From Methanosarcinaceae archaeon (GTDB taxonomy: Archaea; Halobacteriota; Methanosarcinia; Methanosarcinales; Methanosarcinaceae), in the NCBI GenBank assembly GCA_016926455.1, contig JAFGOO010000025.1:1-6287 (forward strand): DNA of 6,287 bases. The letters are read 5' to 3'. Position 1 is the first letter of the stretch. Each line of letters starts with the position of its first letter. The notes under the pieces are model-generated. The model was given only the letters and a program-made list of their open reading frames with translations, was not told where the DNA came from and did no database searches. Below are positions 1 to 5,061 of the stretch, piece by piece. The translations under genes and the position numbers were made by a program.

Positions 1-32
1 ATAGAGAACATACTACTGTTGTGTTGGGATAT

Positions 33-77
33 TAAGCCTCTCATCCCCCATCTTACGAAAGGGGACTTCTCGGCTTA
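33..77. other. Imperfect stem-loop at the left edge
   Basis: TAAGCC (33-38) pairs with GGCTTA (72-77), and inside it TCCCC (44-48) pairs with GGGGA (61-65), leaving a 12-base loop and an unpaired internal bulge of 5 and 6 bases. The stem therefore has 11 pairs in two blocks. No T run follows directly, so a simple terminator for a gene left of the window is not well supported. C-rich and G-rich hairpins of this kind occur at the right ends of IS200/IS605 elements, but no tnpB coding sequence can be recognised here. A frame open from base 5 to a TAA at 83-85 and another from base 1 to a TAA at 142-144 could be tails of an upstream gene; neither resembles a family I know. Confidence 0.4.
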
Positions 78-118
78 CAAGTTAAATCCTTATTTTGAGT
101 TCAGAAAACCTCCGATAA

Positions 119-132
119 TTAGGCATTCCGAA
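119..132. promoter_or_regulatory. Putative DtxR-family operator, upstream copy
   Basis: TTAGG-CATT-CCGAA is an inverted repeat with a four-base spacer and a single mismatch in the five-base arms. It ends just before the TATA box at 137-144 and covers the position of the BRE. The half-site TTAGG is the one used by many DtxR/IdeR/MntR-type metal-dependent repressors, and Feo operons are classic targets of such repressors. The same core, TTAGGCAT-CC, recurs at 174-184. Operator function and repressor identity are inferred; no repressor gene is in the window. Confidence 0.5.
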
Positions 133-144
133 ATTATTATATAA
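128..144 (+). promoter_or_regulatory. Archaeal promoter (BRE and TATA box) of the feo operon
   Basis: A purine/A-rich BRE-like stretch (CCGAAAT, 128-134) is followed by TTATATAA at 137-144, a good archaeal TATA box. Transcription would be expected to begin about 25 bases downstream, around 163-172. That leaves a leader of about 40 bases before the GTG start of the first feoA at 207 and places the second TTAGGCAT site at or just after the initiation site. The position was read by eye; the start site is not determined. Confidence 0.6.
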
Positions 145-155
145 TAGCACAGTAT

Positions 156-167
156 TTGGTATACCAA
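156..167. repeat. Perfect 12-bp palindrome near the feo transcription start
   Basis: TTGGTATACCAA reads identically on both strands. It lies between the TATA box and the second TTAGGCAT operator, close to the expected start site. It could be a further regulator binding site, or a chance palindrome in AT-rich DNA. It has no resemblance to the TTAGG half-sites around it. Confidence 0.35.
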
Positions 168-171
168 TTTG

Positions 172-189
172 TGTTAGGCATACCTACCA
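172..189. promoter_or_regulatory. Putative DtxR-family operator, downstream copy
   Basis: TAGG-CATA-CCTA (175-186) is a perfect inverted repeat. With one mismatched pair it extends to TGTTAGG...CCTACCA over 172-189. It shares TTAGGCAT-CC with the site at 119-132. The two centres are 55 bp apart, about five helical turns, so dimers on both sites would face the same side of the DNA. Its location at or just after the expected transcription start suits a repressor that blocks initiation. Confidence 0.5.
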
Positions 190-206
190 GAAAAGGTGGA
201 AAAATA

Positions 207-446
207 GTGACTAAAAAAACACTGAACCAAATCGATCCAGGAAATAAAGTAAAAGTGATACAAATCCGTGGAAAAGGTCCAGCCAAAAGAAGAATTCTGG
301 ATATGGGAATGGTACCAGGTGTTGAAATAGAGGTGGTCAAGAAAGCCCCTTTTGGCGATCCTCTTGAATTCAAGGTCAAAGGTTATAATCTATCTTTGAG
401 AAAGACCGAGGCAGAACTCATTGTTGTCCAGACTCTGGAGCTATAA
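207..446 (+). CDS. feoA: FeoA-type ferrous iron transport protein (first copy)
   Basis: A 79-aa protein with the FeoA SH3-like fold signature. The sequence around RRILDMGMVPG (residues about 31-41) is the family hallmark, followed by EIEVVKKAPFGDPLEF and a C-terminal strand ending in EAELI. FeoA is a small cytoplasmic partner of FeoB thought to modulate its GTPase-driven Fe(II) transport. The frame is open from a TTG at 156, but the GTG at 207 is chosen as the start: AGGTGG sits 6 bases before it, the resulting length is normal for FeoA (75-80 aa), and the TTG would lie before or at the expected transcription start. It is the first gene of the operon, and its TAA directly abuts the ATG of the next gene. 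Identification is firm; the start is likely. Confidence 0.9.
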   Translation: MTKKTLNQIDPGNKVKVIQIRGKGPAKRRILDMGMVPGVEIEVVKKAPFGDPLEFKVKGYNLSLRKTEAELIVVQTLEL

Positions 447-680
447 ATGTTCGAAGTTCTACCCCTGATTATGATGCCTGAAGGAGTGGAAGGAAAAGTT
501 GTTGAAATTCGTGCCGGAAAAGGTCTATTAAGACGATTAACTGAGATGGGATTTACCGAAAACTCAGTGGTCAAAATTCTCAGTACAAACAGAGGTTCTT
601 TAATTGTTACAATTAATAATTGCAAATACGCTCTGGGAAAAGGAATGGCCATGAAAATAATGGTAAAAAGAGATCTTTAA
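447..680 (+). CDS. feoA: FeoA-type ferrous iron transport protein (second copy)
   Basis: A 77-aa second FeoA/SH3-like protein, clearly diverged from the first. The hallmark is seen as GLLRRLTEMGFTENSVVKIL (residues about 26-45), with a closing strand CKYALGKGMAMKIMV. Its N-terminus carries an extra MFEVLPLIMMPEG segment. The start ATG follows the previous stop with no gap, with GGAG six bases upstream, so translational coupling is likely. Tandem FeoA proteins before FeoB are known in archaea and bacteria; the two copies may form a hetero-oligomer on FeoB or one may be regulatory, but the sequence cannot say which. Confidence 0.9.
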   Translation: MFEVLPLIMMPEGVEGKVVEIRAGKGLLRRLTEMGFTENSVVKILSTNRGSLIVTINNCKYALGKGMAMKIMVKRDL

Positions 681-691
681 TTGGGGTTAAA

Positions 692-2695
692 ATGGTAACG
701 AAGAAGATTACGGTCGCTTTAGCCGGAAATCCTAACGTTGGAAAGACCACTATTTTTAACGCGATTACAGGTGCCAGACAACATGTGGGAAATTGGCCAG
801 GTGTTACTGTAGAAAAAAAAATCGGAATAAGGAATTACAAGGATTTTGAGATTGAAGTAGTAGATCTTCCTGGAACATATAGCCTTACAGCCTATTCCAT
901 TGATGAGATTGTGGCAAGGGATTATATTATAGAAGAAAGGCCCGATGTTGTGGTCCAGATAGTGGATGCTACAAATCTTGAGAGAAATTTGTATCTGACC
1001 ACGCAAATGATGGAACTTGGTTCAAAAGTGGTTATAGCTCTTAATATGTCCGATCTGGCTGAACAAAAGGGAGATATAATTTTCAAAGAAAAAATGGAAG
1101 AGTTTCTAGAGATCCCAGTTGTAAAAACTGTCGGTAGCAAGTCAATTGGAATTGATCGGCTCTTAGATGAAATTATCAAAGAAGCAGTCAAGGGTCCCCA
1201 TCATGAACATGAAATCGGATACGGGAATAAAGCAGAGAAAAAGATAAACGAGCTGGAAAACATCATTAATAATGACAATGTACTTTCAAAAAAATATCCT
1301 TTAAGATGGCTGAGCGTAAAATTGCTTGAGGGTGACGAAAACATTCTACAAAAAATAGAAGGAAGCTCAATCGCAGGTCAGGTCAAGAAACTGCTTGAAA
1401 CCGCTGATTTGGAAGATTACGAAGCAGTTATGGCTGACAAGAGGTATGATTCAATTAATGCAATGCTTCCTCAAATGTGTTTAAGGTGCGTTAAAAAATT
1501 GACCGTCTCTGATATGATCGATAGGGTGTTTACAAATAAGTATCTTGGTCTTCCCATATTTCTAGCCTTCATGTGGGGTGCATTTGAACTAACATTTACA
1601 ATGGCTACCCCTTTCATGGATTTGATTGACATCGTTTTTGGATGGGTAGCTGGATTTGTAGCTGAAAAAATCGAGATTCAATGGCTGGCATCCCTGATAG
1701 CTGATGGAATAATTGGAGGTGTAGGGTCAGTCCTGATATTCGTACCTAATATATTTATATTGTTTTTCTTGCTCTCTATTCTTGAAGGAAGTGGATATCT
1801 GGCAAGAGCCGCGTTTATCATGGATAAGTTGATGTATTCAATCGGTTTGCAGGGTAAATCTTTTATCCCAATGCTTATGGGATTTGGTTGCAGCGTACCT
1901 GCCATCATGGCCACAAGGACCATCGAAGATGAAAAAGACAGGCTTATCACCATACTTGTAACTCCTTTCATGTCATGTGGTGCAAGACTGCCTGTATATG
2001 TTCTGTTGGCAGGAACATTTTTTGGAAAAGATGCGGGATCAGTTATCTTTGCAATATACGTTCTCGGTATTTTAGCTGCAATAATCTCTGCCAAATTATT
2101 CAGAAACACTATATTAAAAGGAGATCCAGCTCCTTTCATCATGGAGCTTCCTCCTTATAGGATTCCTACTCTCAAGGCAAGTGCAATTCATATGTGGGAT
2201 AAAGGTTCAATGTATCTGAAAAAGGCAGGTACTATCATATTATTTGGTGTAATCTTTGTCTGGCTACTGGCATCCCTACCATGGGGTGTAGAATATGGAA
2301 GTAAAGATAGTTTTGTCGGAGTAATAGGACATATATTAGAACCCCTTGTAGCACCTCTTGGTTTTGATTGGCAAATAGCAGTGGCTTTGATCTTCGGGTT
2401 CATAGCTAAAGAGATTGTAGTAGGTTCCCTAGGTGTACTATATGGAGTAGGCGAAGATGAAGAAGCTCTTTCAACCAGTCTAATAGATGAACCCAGCATC
2501 TATGCCCTGAACGCTCTTGGACTTATGGTCTTTACCCTTCTTTACATGCCCTGTGTTGCAACCATAGGAGTAATTAGGAAAGAATCAGGCTCCTGGAAAT
2601 GGACAGTCTTTGCAATAGTTTACAGTACAGTGTTCGCATGGATAATGGCGTTTACCATTTTCCAGGCAGGCACATACCTAGGATATGGAATATGA
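692..2695 (+). CDS. feoB: FeoB ferrous iron transporter
   Basis: A 667-aa inner-membrane Fe(II) uptake protein with an N-terminal GTPase. G1 is GNPNVGKT (12-19), the switch I threonine lies in PGVTVE (36-41), G3 is DLPG (58-61), G4 is NMSD (118-121), and the G5-like stretch is near 148-152. A helical linker follows to about 280. The membrane part holds the two gate repeats: GFGCSVPAIMATRTIE (397-412, Cys400), SCGARLPVYVL (428-438, Cys429), GFIAKEIVVGSLGVLYG (569-585) and YMPC (618-621). These cysteines match those proposed to line the FeoB pore. Length is normal. The frame is open from an ATG at 620, but that would overlap the second feoA by about 60 bases and add a non-homologous charged leader. 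The ATG at 692 puts MVTKKITVALAGNPNVG at the N-terminus, as usual, with a weak GGGG upstream. The gene appears intact. Confidence 0.97.
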   Translation: MVTKKITVALAGNPNVGKTTIFNAITGARQHVGNWPGVTVEKKIGIRNYKDFEIEVVDLPGTYSLTAYSIDEIVARDYIIEERPDVVVQIVDATNLERNLYLTTQMMELGSKVVIALNMSDLAEQKGDIIFKEKMEEFLEIPVVKTVGSKSIGIDRLLDEIIKEAVKGPHHEHEIGYGNKAEKKINELENIINNDNVLSKKYPLRWLSVKLLEGDENILQKIEGSSIAGQVKKLLETADLEDYEAVMADKRYDSINAMLPQMCLRCVKKLTVSDMIDRVFTNKYLGLPIFLAFMWGAFELTFTMATPFMDLIDIVFGWVAGFVAEKIEIQWLASLIADGIIGGVGSVLIFVPNIFILFFLLSILEGSGYLARAAFIMDKLMYSIGLQGKSFIPMLMGFGCSVPAIMATRTIEDEKDRLITILVTPFMSCGARLPVYVLLAGTFFGKDAGSVIFAIYVLGILAAIISAKLFRNTILKGDPAPFIMELPPYRIPTLKASAIHMWDKGSMYLKKAGTIILFGVIFVWLLASLPWGVEYGSKDSFVGVIGHILEPLVAPLGFDWQIAVALIFGFIAKEIVVGSLGVLYGVGEDEEALSTSLIDEPSIYALNALGLMVFTLLYMPCVATIGVIRKESGSWKWTVFAIVYSTVFAWIMAFTIFQAGTYLGYGI

Positions 2696-2704
2696 GATGA
2701 TGGG

Positions 2705-3163
2705 ATGAAAACAAGTAAAAGTAATAAAAACAAAATGCTTTTTGCATTGTTAGCAGGAATCCTCTATGCAATATCTGGTCTTATCCAGATAGTAGCAGGG
2801 TTTGGACTTGAAATTGGCCTAACGGATGCTTTATTCATTCCAGCAGACATCTTTGGTGGTTTCATCCTTTTGGTAATTGGGTCTGTGTTCCTATTTGGTG
2901 TCAAAGAGCTAAACGAAGGCTTGAACGAAGGAGTAGCATACGTCTATGTTGGAATCATACTGGCATTGATATTCGCAGGCATTTATGTCCTAGTAATCGG
3001 GGCTAACGCTCTTGAAGCCTATGTCATACTAAGCGATGATTTTGAAGGATGGACTCCTCTGGACGATATGAAGCCAGGGATCTATATAGCAATCATACCA
3101 CTTATTGCATATTTCTCATGGAAAAGCAAGATGTCTCTTGCAAGAGGATATCTAGATGAATGA
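2705..3163 (+). CDS. Small four-helix membrane protein of the feo operon
   Basis: I do not recognise this 152-aa protein. Its N-terminus is basic (MKTSKSNKNK), then hydrophobic segments lie at about 11-34, 43-66, 78-107 and 125-139. A polar loop (KELNEGLNEG, about 67-76) lies between helices 2 and 3, and an acidic, tryptophan-containing loop (DDFEGWTPLDD, about 111-121) lies between helices 3 and 4. The tail is short and charged. The gene begins nine bases after the feoB stop on the same strand, so it is probably co-transcribed and iron-regulated. Acidic residues between helices could touch metal, but no clear metal-binding motif is visible. It is not the small winged-helix protein FeoC. A role as an accessory to FeoB is inferred from position only. 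Confidence 0.8.
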   Translation: MKTSKSNKNKMLFALLAGILYAISGLIQIVAGFGLEIGLTDALFIPADIFGGFILLVIGSVFLFGVKELNEGLNEGVAYVYVGIILALIFAGIYVLVIGANALEAYVILSDDFEGWTPLDDMKPGIYIAIIPLIAYFSWKSKMSLARGYLDE

Positions 3164-3187
3164 ATATCTTGATAAATGAGGATTAAT

Positions 3188-3269
3188 ATGGAATGGGTCA
3201 AATATTCGTGAACTGTTTGAATTAATTATGTTGGTTGCTACAAAGCCAAATTTTGAAATGGGCTTATAA
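3188..3269 (+). pseudogene. Possible small frame-broken ORF after the feo operon
   Basis: GAGG at 3178-3181 followed after six bases by ATG (3188) looks like a genuine translation start, but the frame ends after seven codons (MEWVKYS, TGA 3209-3211). Skipping one A in the AAA at 3200-3202 continues as NIRELFELIMLVATK and ends at a TAA at 3267-3269, giving about 26 codons. This could be the remnant of a short gene or a chance arrangement. No family is recognised. Confidence 0.25.
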
Positions 3270-3282
3270 TAAGTATATATTA
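3264..3282 (+). promoter_or_regulatory. Possible TATA box ahead of the methyltransferase relic
   Basis: An AT-rich stretch with TATATAT at 3274-3280, preceded by TTATAATAAG, has the look of an archaeal TATA element. Initiation about 25 bases downstream would fall near 3300-3306, just before the AAGAGG (3313-3318) that precedes the relic reading frame. If so, the promoter has outlived its gene. Supported by position and composition only. Confidence 0.3.
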
Positions 3283-3322
3283 CTCTATTCTATTCTTAAC
3301 AATAGCAGCATTAAGAGGTTGA

Positions 3323-3455
3323 ATATCTTCCATTCCAAGGATCGAACGCTTTGAAAGGTACACGTCTAGATATGAAAATTGGTTCGAGGATAACAGACCT
3401 GTCTATAAATCAGAGCTAAAGGCAGTGAAAGCTAATATGCCACCCAATATAGTAA
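3323..3455 (+). pseudogene. N-terminal relic of a SAM-dependent methyltransferase
   Basis: The forward frame through 3341-3343 reads SSIPRIERFERY, then TSRYENWFEDNRPVYKSELK, then AVKANMPP. This is the characteristic opening of class I methyltransferases of the ubiE/COQ5-like type (FEKYxxxYDxWFExNRxVYESEL...), whose next element would be the SAM-binding glycine loop. That loop is absent. After NMPP the frame becomes unrelated and ends at TGA 3491-3493. No ATG, GTG or TTG opens the frame: after a stop at 3320-3322 the first codon is ATA (3323), located where an AAGAGG ribosome binding site (3313-3318) would put a start. I read this as a truncated gene that has also lost its start codon. Homology is recognised by eye and moderately sure. 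Confidence 0.6.
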
Positions 3456-3709
3456 AAAGCTTTTGCTTACTTTTTCATATCTGGATTATTTGAGCCTATT
3501 GGGGCAGCTTTTGACTATTTGATGATCTTTCAATTCTTAACTACAAGCCTGCTGGGAATAATTCTTGCCTTTTTTGGGGAATTATGGTTTTCATATGTTT
3601 TGATGAACTATTGCCCATTGCCATAACATATGGGGATGAGCATTTGATGCATTCAGGATTACTTGCAGGGATGGCAATAATGGCACTAAGAATCTATCTA
3701 TTAGGTTGA
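3456..3709 (+). pseudogene. C-terminal relic of a membrane protein, frameshifted
   Basis: From 3456 a frame without a proper start reads KAFAYFFISGLFEPIGAAFD, then YLMIFQFLTTSLLGIILAFF and GELWFSYVL, which is strongly hydrophobic. It would end at a TAA at 3624-3626. In the frame one base back, from about 3602, it continues as DELLPIAITYGDEHLMHSG, then LLAGMAIMALRIYLLG, and stops at TGA 3707-3709. One missing T in the TTTT at 3597-3600 would join the two halves smoothly as ...FSYVFDELLPIAITYG. The family is not certain; the C-terminus has the style of small integral membrane permease or gate-domain proteins. The N-terminal part is missing and the sequence abuts the methyltransferase relic, suggesting a deletion between two genes. 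Confidence 0.5.
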
Positions 3710-3812
3710 TGTTATTAACAACATATTTATTTAACAAAATGAGATTGAGAGTAAAGGGATAATTGGGGATTAATTAGCTCAATACAATAATAGCTTCTAG
3801 ATTAGCATATGA
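3710..3812. other. AT-rich intergenic stretch with no recognisable gene
   Basis: I see no convincing reading frame here. It contains GTTATTAAC (3711-3719), an odd-length palindrome, followed by a T/A-rich run (CATATTTATTTAAC, 3722-3735) that might act as a TATA element for the next gene, although it lies some 240 bases before the mrp start. Confidence 0.3.
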
Positions 3813-3959
3813 CAAACTCTTAATGATAATCCAAAAAGAGTTGAAGAAATATGAGATATCTATGTTAACCAAGATGCTGTGGTTTCTAATAATATCACAA
3901 GAGAACGCAACTCATGAATTGTTAATAATTTGCAGGAGCTGCGCTTGCGACAATTTAAA
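3813..3959 (+). pseudogene. Decayed coding stretch, possibly UPF0147-like
   Basis: One forward frame reads QTLNDNPKRVEEI, stop (TGA 3852-3854), DIYVNQDAVVSNNITRERNS, stop (TGA 3915-3917), IVNNLQELRLRQF. Read across the two stops it loosely resembles UPF0147, a short archaeal family whose N-terminal half has a 'LDEI-vnDxtVPxNIRRaa' pattern followed by 'lLnn...slxvRa'. Here the comparable elements are VEEI, VNQDAVVSNNI and IVNNLQEL-R. The second stop would need a single CGA to TGA change. There is no start codon in place and the C-terminal half is missing. A rival frame is open from 3778 to a TAA at 3970-3972 that overlaps the mrp ATG. It includes an ATG at 3823 and the cysteine-bearing CRSCAC, and could encode a 49-aa peptide. 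I cannot decide between relic and chance. Confidence 0.3.
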
Positions 3960-3964
3960 AGGAG
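3958..3964 (+). promoter_or_regulatory. Ribosome binding site deciding the mrp start
   Basis: AAAGGAG lies seven bases before the ATG at 3972. It settles the start against the longer open frame from the TTG at 3930, which would place this site inside the coding region and add a non-conserved leader. Confidence 0.7.
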
Positions 3965-3971
3965 AATTATA

Positions 3972-4790
3972 ATGGCAGAGGAAATTCCAGAAAATAAGAA
4001 AAGATTTAATGCATCAGCCAAAGAAGAAGTTAAGATACATATAAAATCATCTGCTAAGTTTATCGCTATCGCCAGTGGAAAAGGGGGAGTTGGCAAATCC
4101 ACGGTAGCGGTAAATATAGCTGCAGCCATTAGCAGAAAGGGTTTTAAGGTGGGAATTCTCGATGCTGATGTTTATGGGTTCACTATTCCCCAAATGCTGG
4201 GTATCAATGAACAGCCTGAAGCGATTGCTGAGGATCAAATCCTGCCCCTTGAAAAAAATGGTATAAAAGTGATGTCAATGGGTTTTATCGTCAAGGAAAA
4301 TCAACCGGTTATCTGGCGGGGTCCGATGATTCATAAGGCAATCAAACAGATTTTGACTCAAACTTTGTGGGGAGATCTTGATTATCTAATACTTGACCTG
4401 CCCCCAGGCACGGGAGATGTTGCAATCACTTCGGGAATTCTCCTTCCCAATATGAGTATAATTATTGTCACTACACCTCAGGATGTTTCCTCGAAAGTTG
4501 CATGCAGATCCTTGAGAATGGCAAAGATGACAAAACTTAAAATATTGGGTGTTATTGAAAACATGTCTTATTTTATTTGCCGAAAATGTGGCGAAAAAGC
4601 GTATATCTTTGGTCAAGGAGGGGGAGAAGATTTAGCTAGGGAAGAAGGGGTTCCGTTTCTGGGAGAGATTCCATTGGAGCAAAGCATTCGAGAAGGGAGC
4701 GATAGCGGCATGCCGCTGGCTTTTGAGGAAAGCGATTCACCTGCAAAGAAGACTTTTGATAGAATCGTTAGCAAAATTCTTACTCTGTAG
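3972..4790 (+). CDS. Mrp/NBP35-family Fe-S cluster carrier ATPase
   Basis: A 272-aa cytoplasmic P-loop ATPase of the Mrp/ApbC/NBP35 group, whose homodimers bind and transfer 4Fe-4S clusters to apoproteins. The deviant Walker A GKGGVGKST is at 36-44, DADVYGF at 64-70, WRGPM at 115-119, Walker B LDLPPGTGD at 141-149, and the cluster-binding pair C203-R-K-C206, followed by GGGE (216-219). The hydrolytic and cluster-binding residues are all present. There is no N-terminal MIP18/DUF59 domain, so it is the short archaeal-style form, of normal length. The first 25 residues (MAEEIPENKKRF...) are charged and variable. It appears to be transcribed alone: about 800 bases of decayed DNA precede it and a T-rich stretch follows. 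An iron-sulfur role fits with the feo genes, but co-regulation is not shown. Confidence 0.95.
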   Translation: MAEEIPENKKRFNASAKEEVKIHIKSSAKFIAIASGKGGVGKSTVAVNIAAAISRKGFKVGILDADVYGFTIPQMLGINEQPEAIAEDQILPLEKNGIKVMSMGFIVKENQPVIWRGPMIHKAIKQILTQTLWGDLDYLILDLPPGTGDVAITSGILLPNMSIIIVTTPQDVSSKVACRSLRMAKMTKLKILGVIENMSYFICRKCGEKAYIFGQGGGEDLAREEGVPFLGEIPLEQSIREGSDSGMPLAFEESDSPAKKTFDRIVSKILTL

Positions 4791-4869
4791 AAACCTACCT
4801 CAGCACCTCCGGCTAAACTCAAAAAATACTACCAGTACCAACCATTAAATTTAAAATTATAATAAACTG

Positions 4870-4880
4870 TTTTTCTTCCT
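4870..4880 (+). terminator. Probable T-rich terminator after the mrp/NBP35 gene
   Basis: TTTTTCTTCCT, about 80 bases after the stop, is pyrimidine-rich with a five-T run, the form of intrinsic archaeal terminators, which need no hairpin. A weak hairpin follows it (TAGAATC at 4880-4886 with GATTTCTA at 4893-4900, one bulged base). This was called on composition only. Confidence 0.35.
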
Positions 4881-4928
4881 AGAATCGTAAGGGATTTCTA
4901 CATAGCCAAAAAATTAATAAGATATTTC

Positions 4929-5001
4929 ACCTATTATTATTGGGATAGGTTGTGTGTTCATTTATTGAGATCTAATACGTGTGGGTTATATCTATCCCAC
5001 A
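4929..5001 (+). promoter_or_regulatory. Leader with competing inverted repeats
   Basis: Three perfect helices can be drawn. Helix A pairs ACCTAT (4929-4934) with ATAGGT (4945-4950). Helix B pairs TGGGATA (4941-4947) with TATCCCA (4993-4999). Helix C pairs TGTGGG (4980-4985) with CCCACA (4996-5001). A and C can coexist, but B shares bases with both and excludes them. That layout resembles a two-state leader, about 40 bases before the strong GGAGGTG site at 5041. Alternatively the repeats are DNA operator sites. Whether transcription starts early enough to include all of them is unknown. No known riboswitch class is recognised. Confidence 0.3.
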
Positions 5002-5037
5002 TATCTGAACAAATTGCATACACTGCGTTGTTCTGTT

Positions 5038-5047
5038 AAAGGAGGTG
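5038..5047 (+). promoter_or_regulatory. Strong Shine-Dalgarno site with an ambiguous start
   Basis: AAAGGAGGTG is a near-perfect match to the 16S anti-Shine-Dalgarno sequence. The codon at the ideal distance in the conserved frame (5053-5055) is ATA. The first standard start codon is a GTG at 5062, 14 bases away. The more distant GTG at 4981 has no comparable site and would put this sequence inside the gene. The ribosome binding site itself is secure; which codon it serves is not. Confidence 0.65.
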
Positions 5048-5061
5048 CGGAAATAAAAAGT

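Noticed and set aside
1..144. Open frame from the left edge to TAA 142-144 as the tail of an upstream gene.
   Set aside because: It runs through the feo promoter and TATA box and its translation resembles nothing familiar; 47 open codons at an edge can occur by chance.
156..206. Longer first FeoA from the TTG at 156.
   Set aside because: The TTG lies before or at the expected transcription start and inside a palindrome; GTG 207 has a good ribosome binding site and gives standard length.
620..691. Longer FeoB starting at ATG 620.
   Set aside because: It would overlap the second feoA by about 60 bases and add a non-conserved charged leader; the ATG at 692 gives the normal FeoB N-terminus.
1678..2142. 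Minus-strand frame of 154 codons inside feoB.
   Set aside because: It lies opposite the conserved membrane core of feoB, resembles no known protein and is explained by codon bias on the opposite strand.
4803..5048. GCACCTCC at 4803-4810 is exactly complementary to GGAGGTGC at 5041-5048 and could sequester the ribosome binding site.
   Set aside because: Any complement of a strong Shine-Dalgarno is also the anti-SD sequence itself, the distance is about 230 bases, and a T-rich terminator-like stretch lies between, so both are unlikely to be on one transcript.
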